Below, in pieces: positions 8,488 through 17,302 of a DNA stretch of 22,208 nt. Within the stretch, counting starts at the first letter, position 1. The number at the start of each line of letters is the position of its first letter. The position numbers were made by a program, and so were the translations under genes. The DNA lies in the NCBI GenBank assembly GCA_026419775.2, contig JAOPGA020000158.1:1-22208 (forward strand), written 5' to 3'. The stretch is from Acrasis kona. Its lineage: Eukaryota; Heterolobosea; Eutetramitea; Acrasida; Acrasidae. A model generated the notes under the pieces. That model was not told where the DNA came from. It did no database searches and was given only the letters and a program-made list of their open reading frames with translations.

Positions 8488-8985
8488 ATGGATTGGAGAG
8501 AACAGCAACCTTACGCAAGAAAGCAAGGAGAATCATTCGACGTAAAGTACACAGGATCATGTTATTGTGGAGCGGTTAAATTTAAAGCATCTTCTGATCC
8601 TGTTGACGCAAAGTTTTGTCACTGCACAGGGTGTCAATCACTTCACGGCGCTCCAATGCAATGGGCGGCCATATTTCACAAAAAAGACATTCTGTTTGAT
8701 GAAGATGCTTTGGATAACATAAATTTCTACGACAGCGAAAACAAACAAAACGTTCGTCATCTACCCTGCAAGATATCATGCAAACAATGCCGAAGCCCAA
8801 TTGCAGATGAAGGCAGGAATATGATGTTGATGTTCCCCGTTGCTTTCAAAATAGATCGCAGAAACATACCACATGCCTTCAAACCTACTTGTCATATATT
8901 CTACGGCCAAAGAGTTGCTGACATTAAGGATGGGATGCCAAAGTTTGAGGGCCACAAAGATCATTCAAACAAAATTGAAGAATAA
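8488..8985 (+). CDS. GFA/CENP-V-fold zinc-binding protein
   Basis: The protein has 165 residues from ATG 8488, a single exon. It shows the GFA (glutathione-dependent formaldehyde-activating enzyme-like, Mss4-like fold) zinc ligands: C25 and C27 in SCYCGAV, C44/C46/C49 in the CHCTGC motif, and C98/C101 in CKQC. The order and spacing fit the family, which binds two zinc ions. True Gfa speeds the joining of formaldehyde and glutathione to S-hydroxymethylglutathione, but many family members have other or unknown roles, including the centromere protein CENP-V, and substrate cannot be decided from the motif. No targeting peptide is seen, so a cytosolic or nuclear location is likely. It shares a very short divergent promoter with the charged protein at 8127-8453. 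The following 287 bases up to 9273 hold only AT-rich 3' flank. Confidence 0.8.
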   Translation: MDWREQQPYARKQGESFDVKYTGSCYCGAVKFKASSDPVDAKFCHCTGCQSLHGAPMQWAAIFHKKDILFDEDALDNINFYDSENKQNVRHLPCKISCKQCRSPIADEGRNMMLMFPVAFKIDRRNIPHAFKPTCHIFYGQRVADIKDGMPKFEGHKDHSNKIEE

Positions 8986-9272
8986 AATTCCAAAAATAAA
9001 ATACACTAACATCAAGATTTATTGGTTTAGTTTGAAGAACAAGGAATCTATATAAATGTATATTTATTGTAATAGCATCCATTTGTTTTCAAGGTAAATG
9101 TAATAATCACTTGGAAATAAAAATGTATTTATCATAATTTTGTCAAGTCCACATTATTACACGAAATGAAACACAACGTCATGAAAGTGTATCACATGAA
9201 GCGAAGGATCCAGCAGGTACATTTTTGGTCTCTTATCTATCAAAGGCTCTAAACATTGTTAGTAAAATGTAA

Positions 9273-10675
9273 TTAATTGATATTACTTGTTATTATTATA
9301 CTATGATACATTCCGTTCCTAATCATATATGGAACTTCTAAATGGAATGTTTCATCTATTCTTTCAAAACTACAAGTGTCGCTTTTATCTAGTCTGGCCA
9401 ATTGTCCATTCTTGTTCCTTCCTGTTGCAAGAACCTCTCCAAGATCAGTCATTACTAGGGAGTGATTTCCAAAGCGACACGATACGTCTACAATCTTTCC
9501 TTTCGTCTTAATCTCGATATGTTTAAGCTTGTCGTCATCCTCTTTGTGACGTGTACCAAGTTGTCCAGAGCCGTTGCAACCACTACCATATACCTTTCCA
9601 CACTCCGATAATATAATTGTATGTGCGCTGCAGGAGAAAATGCTTTTTACAAGAAAGTTCACCAAAACTTTTTTCAAGTGGTTCGTTGCCATGTTGCCTC
9701 CATTTCCTATTGGTGTTAACAAAAGTGTTTAAAGCAATTACCTAACTGTCCGTAAGCATTATACCCTATTCATTGGTAAGACTTTGAAAAGATGATTGTA
9801 TGTACCTGAAGTGTACAATTCTTTATTCAAATTTAATACTAAGGTATGGTAGTTTCCGCACTTTATTTGATCAATTCCTTTAATGTTATGTGGGATGTGG
9901 GTTAGTAGTTTTCTCTCTAGATTATCATGTAAACAAAGTTGTCCATCGTCGTTCCAGCCACATGACCACAATTTATCACCCTCTTCAAAATGTTTAAAAA
10001 AGATTTTGTATTTGTAATGTACCAGTCAAGATAACTGTGTGACTACTTCCACACGAAATTTCTTTTATTTTAACGTTACACAGTTTGGTGAACTTATAAC
10101 GGCATCTCCTGTCCCCCAGCCCTAATTGACCGTTAGTGTTATTTCCCGTAACATAAATGTCTTCATCTAGATTATGAATGTAAACAATGTTAGGTGATCG
10201 TCAACTTACCCACACGTATTATTGCATGTGTACCCCCACAATATAGACCAGTTATTGATCTGCCAACCCACTCTTGATGCGGGACCTGGATGAATGCATC
10301 AACCCATTCTAACCCTGATACACCCAACTAACAAATTTAATGTTACTGCTCAGTATTATCTACCTGACCGTATATGTTGTCTCCGCAAACGAAAAGAGAA
10401 TTACCACCTTCTATTATACTTTCACTTCAAATTTGAAACATACCTACAATGTACGTCGAATGAAACCCACAATCAACAAATTTTATTTCAGTCTGAGAGG
10501 GAAGTTGAACACTTTTTATTTCATTGTACTCTGATAGGTTCGGATTTGATAGTTGTCCTTTTATGTTGCTTCCACAAACATAAATCCTAGATATAGGATC
10601 AAATTGTGAATTAACATGCCGTGGATGACGGTGGTGCTCGCCACCTTTTCTTGATTTTATTGGATGATAGTTCAT
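9273..10675 (-). CDS. RCC1-repeat (seven-bladed propeller) protein, seven exons
   Basis: Minus-strand exons are 10675-10444, 10410-10364, 10327-10210, 10166-10023, 9982-9806, 9765-9742 and 9706-9273. Six introns of 33, 36, 43, 40, 40 and 35 nt all have GT-AG ends. The joined length is 1176 nt (391 residues) with no internal stop. Each junction restores RCC1 signatures: IYVCGSNIKGQL, LFVCGDNIYGQLG, IYVTGNNTNGQLGLG, LWSCGWNDDGQL, LYTSGYNAYGQLG and VYGSGCNGSGQLG, with C-G-x-x-H/Y-T type strands between. RCC1-like propellers serve as guanine-nucleotide exchange factors (Ran), chromatin binders or general scaffolds; no Ran-specific feature was identified. The start at 10675 is the conservative choice. 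An in-frame ATG at 10828 would add 51 residues beginning with a signal-peptide-like stretch, but this would end only 4 bases from the start of the divergent gene. Confidence 0.8.
9742..9765 (-). other. 24-nt microexon of the RCC1 gene
   Basis: This exon encodes only the core of one RCC1 blade (G-Y-N-A-Y-G-Q-L, with split Gly codons at both edges). It lies between introns 9766-9805 (GTACAT...AATAG) and 9707-9741 (GTAATT...AATAG). Omitting it breaks the GxNxxGQLG motif and the frame. Confidence 0.7.
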
Positions 10676-10832
10676 TTTGGTGGTTTGTTTCGCTTTGTAA
10701 ACAAACAATTTTTTGTCCTTGGAATAATTATTAGCGTTTCGTTGGCGAATCAGGAGTGACAAGTATTTTTGGAATGTATATTTAGCTTCCGCTATATTTA
10801 TCTGAAACAACAAAATCCAAAACAACATCAGA

Positions 10833-11321
10833 ATGAGAGAGCCAAAGGACAAGGTATTCTCACGCGACATGGCCCCAGGTGCGAGTCAAGAGATGATGAT
10901 GCACTTTAGCGAAGATTTGAAACTTAAACACAACATTCATCGAAACAGCTTAATAATGAACAACCAAGACATATTAGAATGGGTACATGATGGAGTTATG
11001 AAACAGAGTCAAGTACACAGACATAAGATTGTTTTCCATAAAAATTTATTTTATACATTATACGTGAAGAACAGACATCAAAGTCACAGACTTAGAGCTA
11101 CCGTAAAAATTTTGCCGAAAGGTGCATCCCACAAAGCAAAGAACGAATACCTATTCCACGAAAAAACAAAAATAGAACCAAATGGCGTTTACACACTCAC
11201 CAGAAACGTTCCACTCAACCGACCAGTGGACGTTTATGTAAAGCTACAATACAATAACGTCATTCTTCAGATGAGTTCAGAATATACAATTGAAGTATTT
11301 GTAAATGATTATGTACATTAA
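10833..11321 (+). CDS. Beta-rich protein of unknown function
   Basis: This is a 162-residue single-exon ORF starting at ATG 10833 (a second in-frame ATG is at 10869). The last 100 residues alternate hydrophobic and polar residues in short strands (Y-T-L-Y-V-K-N, R-A-T-V-K-I-L-P, V-D-V-Y-V-K-L-Q-Y, Y-T-I-E-V-F-V), the look of an immunoglobulin-like or C2-like beta-sandwich. I cannot name the family; a major sperm protein domain was considered, but its landmark residues are not clear. The N-terminal 60 residues are helical, with Met- and His-rich stretches. No signal peptide or membrane segment is seen. It diverges from the RCC1 gene with 157 bases between start codons. Coding composition and clean ORF ends support a real gene. 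Confidence 0.55.
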   Translation: MREPKDKVFSRDMAPGASQEMMMHFSEDLKLKHNIHRNSLIMNNQDILEWVHDGVMKQSQVHRHKIVFHKNLFYTLYVKNRHQSHRLRATVKILPKGASHKAKNEYLFHEKTKIEPNGVYTLTRNVPLNRPVDVYVKLQYNNVILQMSSEYTIEVFVNDYVH

Positions 11322-11358
11322 ATTTTTTATACATTTTATTAAACAAGATGTACCTTCG

Positions 11359-13092
11359 CTATCCATTGTACCTTGAATCCGCTGTGGCCGACGATCCCTC
11401 AGGAAAAAAGTCGTCATTGTTTGTTGTATTGTACTGCATCAATTGTCTCACTACATCACTATCTGATGAAACATTTTGATTACCTCCAGAGTCAAAACTA
11501 GAGCCTAACACCACCGCCGAATGTGTGCTATTTAAAAGTCTGCTATCTATAACGCTCTGTGCCGATAGTGTTTCGTCAATGTTGGAATAAATGTCGCCTA
11601 CACTATTCTGTCTACGATCGAAAAAATGTGAAATGGAAAATTTTCTGTCGTAGTCGCTACTGTCCCTTCTGTCTTCTAGTCCGCAAGAAATGTTGTCGCG
11701 ATCTTGTGATTGTGGTGACATGTGATGATGATGATGATGATGATTAAATGATTGTTCGTGTGCTACTTGTTGTGACGATAAATGATTTTGATTGAATGAT
11801 TGTGCAGAATTGACAGCTGGTGATGAGTGGTTCCAACCGTTTTGTCTTATCGTGGTGTTGCTGTTGTTGTTGTTGTTTCCTATGAAAAAGTTATTGTTGT
11901 GATTTTCAATGTTGGATTCATGTTGAGGTTGACTCTTTTGTGGCGGTAGAACGTGATGGTTGACGAATTTGTTTTGATTATTCTGGTTCATGAAGGCAAT
12001 TAATTGGTTGTCTGGAACTGGTTGTGTGTTTTGTTGCTGTTGTTGCTGCTGCTGTTGTGGCGGAACGAAACCAAGTGACGTTGTGATGCGGTGTGGAGAT
12101 GCTGCTGTTGATGAGTTGATGGGAGATGTTCCATGAGTCGGCGACGTGTTTTGGGGTATTGGGTTTCTTCTTCTGCTGTTGGTAATGTTTGGATTGTAAG
12201 CAGGATCAATCATCAAGATGGAAGGTATGTTCAACGGAGTGTTCTGTAAAGTATGAGGTGCGCTCTGATTCAACGGTTTATGTGTGACTGGTAAATGTTG
12301 TAACAGGTTCGGACTCTTGTTTCCATCTTCGTTGGAACTCGTAAATTCAGTCTTGACTAGATTGTTTGATTCTTTTAGCTTCTTCTTTGCGTTGGTCTTG
12401 GTGGTGACTGGATTTGTTTTCCTTTTTTTTTGATTGTTGTCAACTGGTGATGTTGACCCAGTGTACTTGACGATTAATCTTTGTGTATTTTGTGCATCCA
12501 ATTCACTGTTACTGCCGTCGTTCATCAAGAATGGTGATTGTTGGATAGAGGGAGCAGTATACTGTTGTGCATTCGCAGTACGATTGTTGTTCAGCCTGCT
12601 GTTTTCTGACAGCAGGAAGGTGGTTGATGAGCCATCCAACTCTGCGCCCATTCTTGTTACTATTGTTGGGTCCTCCTTGATGCTTCTTGCCTCCTCTTGT
12701 AATTTCCTCATTTCTTCTCTAGTTTCCGAAGTTGCCTGTTCGTCCTTAAAGTTCTGATTGTCCGTGTTGCGTTCCAACATGATGTGCAGTACTTCTATAC
12801 GCCTTTGGATGCTGTTGAGACGGCGATAGGGCCACCTAGGAATGTTGAATTCTCTGCAAAGCCGTTTCAACTGTGTAAGTGATATGCCAAGTATCTGAGA
12901 GGCGTCACGTATGGGCATGTCGAAACATTGAGCGATGTCGGGGTACATTATATTCTTTCTGTGTTTCCTTACGACAATCTTACCGCTCTCATTGGTTACT
13001 GTTTCGGTTTCGTGTTCCTCATCTGCATGTATGTCATCAGTCGGCGACGAGTCTAGGGTCTGGGAGTCAGGTTCTGTGTTGTTATTTTGCAT
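11359..13092 (-). CDS. RWP-RK domain transcription factor with homopolymer tracts
   Basis: This is a 577-residue single-exon protein with ATG at 13092. An acidic N-terminus (residues 1-40) precedes an intact RWP-RK domain at about 44-100: Y-P-D-I-A-Q-C-F-D-M-P, then I-L-G-I-S-L-T-Q-L-K-R-L-C-R, and RWPYRR at 86-91, followed by a basic helix. This is the DNA-binding signature of nitrogen-response and gamete-fate regulators (NIN, MID) in plants and algae, and also occurs in amoebae. The rest is low complexity: a Gln run near 345-355, Asn-rich stretches near 400, and a run of eight His near 450, typical of disordered activation regions. A basic stretch (K-K-R-K-T-N-P-V plus K-K-K-L-K-E, near 223-241) is a likely nuclear signal. 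It resembles the gene at 920-1363 in domain position but keeps the canonical motif. Its 3' end lies 37 bases from that of the convergent gene at 10833-11321. Confidence 0.85.
   Translation of the reverse strand: MQNNNTEPDSQTLDSSPTDDIHADEEHETETVTNESGKIVVRKHRKNIMYPDIAQCFDMPIRDASQILGISLTQLKRLCREFNIPRWPYRRLNSIQRRIEVLHIMLERNTDNQNFKDEQATSETREEMRKLQEEARSIKEDPTIVTRMGAELDGSSTTFLLSENSRLNNNRTANAQQYTAPSIQQSPFLMNDGSNSELDAQNTQRLIVKYTGSTSPVDNNQKKRKTNPVTTKTNAKKKLKESNNLVKTEFTSSNEDGNKSPNLLQHLPVTHKPLNQSAPHTLQNTPLNIPSILMIDPAYNPNITNSRRRNPIPQNTSPTHGTSPINSSTAASPHRITTSLGFVPPQQQQQQQQQNTQPVPDNQLIAFMNQNNQNKFVNHHVLPPQKSQPQHESNIENHNNNFFIGNNNNNSNTTIRQNGWNHSSPAVNSAQSFNQNHLSSQQVAHEQSFNHHHHHHHMSPQSQDRDNISCGLEDRRDSSDYDRKFSISHFFDRRQNSVGDIYSNIDETLSAQSVIDSRLLNSTHSAVVLGSSFDSGGNQNVSSDSDVVRQLMQYNTTNNDDFFPEGSSATADSRYNG
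11720..11741 (+). repeat. Trinucleotide (GAT)n microsatellite encoding poly-His
   Basis: Repeated GAT/TGA units on the plus strand encode CAT codons (His) on the minus strand within the RWP-RK gene. The pure codon run suggests slippage-prone DNA and likely length variation between strains. Confidence 0.7.
12028..12060 (+). repeat. TTG/CTG trinucleotide tract encoding poly-Gln
   Basis: Mixed TTG and CTG units on the plus strand encode CAA/CAG (Gln) codons of the RWP-RK protein. The tract is codon-interrupted, so it is less slippage-prone than a pure repeat. Confidence 0.7.
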
Positions 13093-13231
13093 GGATCGTA
13101 TGCTTAATCCTAAATAAGAAATATTTTTACCGAAAGGGAATGGATCTTTGAACAGCCCAAATAAATGTAACCCAATTTATTGATTATTTTTGTGCAATGG
13201 CCCAATTGATACCGCGTACCTTTTACCCATT

Positions 13232-14668
13232 TTACAATTTGCACCTCTTGACCAGCTCATCTTGATCCTTTATTTCAAACCGTTTTGTAATTTGGTCAAA
13301 TATCTAAATTAAATGGTCACGAGCTCATATCCATATTCTGCCTTACCTTCCATGGGCATCTATTGTCTTGGCTACATCCTGGTATCGTCAATTCCTTATC
13401 GTTATAAATGAGCTTTAGGCTGTATTCTAATGTTTCGTATGACTGACTCAATTCGAACACCAAGTTGCTTTCACACATGTTAAAAAAATGTAAATTGTTT
13501 TTTTTCGATTACCTTGCATATGGGGGCCAATGTCCGTCATAAAGTCCAAATAGCGCTAGTAGGGGTGCGATTGTGGTGTCATGACCGCTGAAGAGTGCAT
13601 ACTTTAGATCCAAATCAACTTCGGTGACTCTGTTGGTTAGCAATGTCTTGATTCTGGTGAACAAGGGACCCATTCTTTGATTTTTATTAAATGTATGTTT
13701 GTTTCAAAAACTTACCCCAACTCTACATATTCACGATCTTGAAGTACAAATGTGTATTCCTTCTCTGCGACTTGGATAATTTGATCAACATACTCTTCGG
13801 AGAATCCTTCTGGTAGAGGATACTTGTGCGCTCTTCTGCAGTAAAAGTTGTCATAAATTTGACTCCATTTGGGGAAGCTGGAGATTGTAGCATTAGTGTA
13901 CTTCAACCTTCTAGACAAGTCGCTCTTGAAAGCGCTCACGCTCTTCTCAAAATCTTGATAAGGCTTGCTTTTTTGAACTTCAGTCTCAATCAAACCAACT
14001 TTTGGGCACTTGTTCCTGTTTGGGAAGAAATCTGTAACTGTCAGCTCAGTTGTAAGAATTGGGATGATCTCGTCGGTTAATAATGAGGTAGATGGCTTTG
14101 GTGGGAACAAGGAAAGTAGTTGGGATTGTGCACTCAAGAATGTTCTGGGAATGTCACTTGATTCAACATATACTTGCTTGGATCCATACTTGAGCTCCAC
14201 TTGTTCAAGTAGACTCTTGTATTTGTTTCTTAACTTCTCTCCAAGTGCGAAATGTTGACGCATTCCTTGAATGGTAAGTTGGCCAGAAGCGCAGTTACCC
14301 TTGAATGACTCAATATCCTTCTTGTAAATCTTGCGATATAATCTTGGCTGTGTGGCTTTCTCGTCGAAAATTTGGAATGGAACTGCCTCAATTGTTGCGG
14401 GTAGGTCGCATCCCCAGGTGTCGCTCTCTAAGTTCTCTGGCTTGAAGTTGAAGATTGGTGTACGGTCTCCATGTCTGGTGACAACAACAACTAGCTTTAC
14501 ATCCTTTGTTTGATCGTTTGAAAGTGAATGGATTCTTTCTTTTATACCTGATGAACGGGCCACAACTGTCGCAATAAGGTACAATAATGAAGAGGCTATC
14601 AAAAAGGCCAATAATGATTTGTTCATTTTAGAAAGCCTTTGCTTCAATTGTCTGAATTTTTGAATCAT
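13232..14668 (-). CDS. Histidine acid phosphatase, secreted or membrane-anchored
   Basis: Minus-strand exons are 14668-13716, 13674-13513, 13467-13347 and 13303-13232; introns are 41, 45 and 43 nt with GTAAGT, GTAATC and GTAAGG donors. The joined frame is 1308 nt (435 residues). The catalytic motif RHGDRTP is at residues 65-71 (nucleophile His66) and the partner HD motif appears in exon 2 as SGHDTTIAPLLALFG, both hallmarks of branch-2 histidine phosphatases, which hydrolyse phosphomonoesters at acid pH. A hydrophobic segment (residues about 19-37) acts as signal peptide or signal anchor. The second ATG (Met15, at 14626) would give a more classical signal peptide and may be the true start. Length matches lysosomal/prostatic-type acid phosphatases. 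A Cys pair late in the protein (PGCSQDNRC) is typical of the family. Likely site: lysosome, phagosome or outside the cell. Confidence 0.88.
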
Positions 14669-14799
14669 CCAAATGACTCATCAAGAGCTTCAGGTTGATT
14701 ACAGGTAAACCCCACCATAACGGAGAATCTGAAGACCCGCATTATGAACGAAAAAAGATTATAAGAAGACGATCAATATTAAACAAATGAATTGTTTTA

Positions 14800-15569
14800 T
14801 TATACCAATTTCTTTGCCTTGAAGAAGCTCTTCAAGTTGAGGATTTGCCATACACCAAGACCTACGAGAACGCTGAATTGTAGGAAACCCATCCAGAAAA
14901 CTCTAGAATGTGTGCTGTCTGTTGTTTCCTTGAATCTTGATTCACGAGTTTGGATGTAGTTTTGCTCGTGCTTGACGTCTTCAACTTGGTTCTTTAACCT
15001 CTTAATCATTTCGTCAAGTTCTGTACAAGAATTTTAGATCAAAGGAAAATTAATATTCTTACTGTCAATTCTCTCTTTTGATTCAATCTTGTCGCTCTCC
15101 TTAGCATCGTAGTCGATCTCTACCTTAACGTGGAACTCCTGAAAATACAATAAGTTTTAGTTTTTTGACCTTGACTTACAATTTTTTGAGTGGATGAGAA
15201 CCAAGCCAAAGAAGATGGGAAGAAGCAGATCTCATAAATTCCGCTTACCTCACGTAAAGATTTGAAAGTAACGGTACCTTCAGGATCTGTGATTTTTCTG
15301 TCCAAGAGGACGTTTCCGAATGGATCTCTCACTTCAGCTTTAATTGAGAACTCATGTTGATCGACATGTGCTCTGTTCGCGATTTCAGCCCTGTATTTGG
15401 CATCTAGCGTTGGGCATTTGTATGAAACTATCACTTGAGTATCTTCGTTGAGGTCTTCGATGAAACAGTAATTTGTTCCCTCGGTTAAGAAGGTGAATAG
15501 TGCGTTTGTAGGGATTGCAACAAACAAAATCACGACAAAGAACAAAAGGGTTGCGACGTGTCCACGCAT
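14800..15569 (-). CDS. p24 (emp24/gp25L) family cargo receptor
   Basis: Minus-strand exons are 15569-15180, 15138-15063 and 15020-14800; introns are 41 nt (GTAAGT...TTTCAG) and 42 nt (GTAAGA...TACAG). The product has 228 residues, the usual p24 length. The ATG at 15569 starts a signal peptide (residues 1-23, L-F-F-V-V-I-L-F-V-A core ending in NA). The lumenal GOLD domain has the conserved Cys pair (C35 in NYCFIEDL and the Cys of YEICFF), followed by a coiled-coil stalk (L-D-E-M-I-K-R-L-K-N) and one membrane segment near the end (F-S-V-L-V-G-L-G-V-W). The cytosolic tail LKSFFKAKKLV carries the FF motif for COPII and a KKxx dilysine for COPI. p24 proteins cycle between ER and Golgi and select cargo such as GPI-anchored proteins. 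The subfamily (alpha, beta, gamma, delta) is not assigned. Confidence 0.92.
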
Positions 15570-15585
15570 TTTGAAAAATTTGACT
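15570..15585. promoter_or_regulatory. Extremely short divergent promoter
   Basis: Only 16 bases separate the p24 start (15569, minus) from the first plus-strand ATG (15586); the gap is 49 bases if the hydratase starts at 15619. Transcription of at least one gene probably begins within the other's coding sequence. Confidence 0.45.
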
Positions 15586-16716
15586 ATGTTTGGCAAGTTG
15601 ATAGTTACAAATTTTAAAATGCTACGAAGGTGCGTTCAGTTTAACAAGGGCCTGCGAACTGTACCTGTTCGCTTCCACCAACTGGATACTACCGAATTTG
15701 GACAGTCAAAGCAAGAGATTGCAGAAGAATTAGCTCGCATAAAAAACAAAGAGGTTGAGCACAAAGACAGATCTTGGTTGAAACCTGATTCTTTGATGAA
15801 CGATATTGATAAGAGATACAATTATGCAGCCAAGATTTTAATAAGACCTCATTTATCGCCCCTGTCTTCAACTAGAGCTTATCCTAGATATGCAAGAAAC
15901 GATCATCTGATTCTCAAAATGCTACCAGGGCCTCTCATTCCGCTCAGCATAGATGAAGGATTTAAAATACAAATGAGAGTGATCGATAATTTAACTAAAG
16001 ATGGCGTCAAAAACTCGTATGATGGAGGGCCGTTCCGCATCAAGGGATGGAAAGTTGGAGCAACACAGCCGCATGTAAGGAAGACTCTTAAAATTAATGA
16101 GCCTTTCCTTGGTGTCATTTTCGAACATCAATACTTTTCCACACCAAAAAAGTTTACCGATAATAAAACTGATTGGGTTGTATATGAGCCTCAAGCCGAG
16201 TGCGAATTTGTTTTTACTTTTAAAAAAGATCTTCTTCACAAAAGTGAACCTTACACAAAAGAAGAAATTCTTGATGCCATATCGCACGTTAATGCTGGAA
16301 TAGAACTTGTTGCTAATAGAATAGAAAGTATCGACAGGAGCGGAGGTATTCATGCTAAAGTCGCCGACTGTGGCTCCCACTACTCTTTGATTGTAAACGA
16401 GAAAAAATCCATCACATCAGACTACGATCAATTATACAAGAAGACTGTCAAACTTGTTTTGAATGATGACGTCATTAAGCAAGGAAGAGGTAACAATGTT
16501 ATCAACGGAGAAGTAAACCAGGATGACGTGCAAGGTCCTCTTGATACTGTAGTTTGGGCTGTAAATCAATTAACAAATAAATACAGCATTAACATTTATG
16601 CTGGTCAAGTCATCAGCAGTGGTACTTGTACTGGCAAATCCGATGTGTTGGAGAAAGATGACGAGCTGATTGCAGATTTTGGAGACTTGGGTAAAGTAGA
16701 ACTTGAGTTTGAATAA
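15586..16716 (+). CDS. 2-keto-4-pentenoate hydratase / fumarylacetoacetase-family enzyme, likely mitochondrial
   Basis: The protein has 376 residues from ATG 15586; a second ATG at 15619 is equally possible. The first 35 residues are basic and free of acidic residues (L-R-R-C, R-T-V-P-V-R-F-H), resembling a mitochondrial targeting peptide. The last 240 residues follow the MhpD/DmpE branch of the FAH superfamily: G-W-K-V-G-A-T (family KIGLTS), P-x-A-E-C-E-F-V-F with the Glu metal ligands, A-G-I-E-L-V-A-N-R-I, V-A-D-C-G-S-H (family VADNASS), and G-Q-V-I-S-S-G-T-C-T-G (family GDVILSGSLT). Bacterial members hydrate 2-hydroxypenta-2,4-dienoate in aromatic-ring breakdown or decarboxylate related acids. 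The eukaryotic substrate is unknown, and replacement of the Asn-Ala-Ser segment may change specificity. Intronless. It shares a near-zero divergent gap with the p24 gene. Confidence 0.75.
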   Translation: MFGKLIVTNFKMLRRCVQFNKGLRTVPVRFHQLDTTEFGQSKQEIAEELARIKNKEVEHKDRSWLKPDSLMNDIDKRYNYAAKILIRPHLSPLSSTRAYPRYARNDHLILKMLPGPLIPLSIDEGFKIQMRVIDNLTKDGVKNSYDGGPFRIKGWKVGATQPHVRKTLKINEPFLGVIFEHQYFSTPKKFTDNKTDWVVYEPQAECEFVFTFKKDLLHKSEPYTKEEILDAISHVNAGIELVANRIESIDRSGGIHAKVADCGSHYSLIVNEKKSITSDYDQLYKKTVKLVLNDDVIKQGRGNNVINGEVNQDDVQGPLDTVVWAVNQLTNKYSINIYAGQVISSGTCTGKSDVLEKDDELIADFGDLGKVELEFE

Positions 16717-17302
16717 AATTAATTTCAGTGTATGATTTGTAAATTGTTTTTACTTATCTAAGTTTGTAAGCAGGTTGTTCGGAGTGTAGGCTTTGATTAC
16801 AACTAGGAGTCAACTTGGGGACTTGGGATGAATTTAGGGTTAGCATGGACTATCTGCGGATTGAATAAGCAGAATGTTATGAACTTGTAAATCTCTCTTT
16901 ATTTGTATTTTAAAGTTTTATTCTTGAAGAACTTCATTTCTGACCGCTTATTTTATTAGATTTTAATGAGCATTCCGTCCATCCGTAGGCTCATAAACAA
17001 AATCCTAAATATCTTCTGTTCAACCCAAGTATTTTTCTTGAAACGAGAGAGGATGGTGCCCTTGAATGGTGCGAACGCACCCATCGACGTTGAAGATACA
17101 TTGCTGTTTAAATTGCTTGAGAAACAGTCTGAATTCTCAAGACGGATGAAAGTCTAAAAAACATTAAAAAATGGGTTTACCAACATACAAATCAACCTGA
17201 AATATAAAAAAAACAAAGAGAGCAGGAAACACCTAATCACTTTGATTAAGGGTATTTAATTCTTTCACTTTAAAGCGAGACTTTATATTTTGTGGATTGA
17301 AA
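16717..17302. other. Intergenic region before the BRCT-HDAC gene
   Basis: These 586 bases lie between two plus-strand genes. They include AT-rich 3' flank, a weak 63-codon ORF at 16966-17157 listed separately, and the 5' flank of the BRCT-HDAC gene. No TATA box, tRNA or repeat was recognised. Confidence 0.4.
16966..17157 (+). CDS. Possible small protein, 63 aa
   Basis: The ORF runs from an ATG at 16966. The second half (from an internal Met near residue 30) has a protein-like helix, with E-D-T-L-L-F-K-L-L-E-K-Q followed by a basic end. It could be the last exon of a short spliced gene: TTTTATTAG just before 16960 looks like a 3' splice site. There is no recognised domain, and it may be chance. 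Confidence 0.25.
   Translation: MSIPSIRRLINKILNIFCSTQVFFLKRERMVPLNGANAPIDVEDTLLFKLLEKQSEFSRRMKV

Noticed and set aside
9165-9255. 28-codon plus-strand ORF in the 3' flank of the zinc protein gene
   Set aside because: It is too short, with no domain and no clear splice partners.
15493-15585. Upstream open extension of the hydratase frame
   Set aside because: It begins at a non-ATG codon and overlaps the p24 signal peptide on the other strand.
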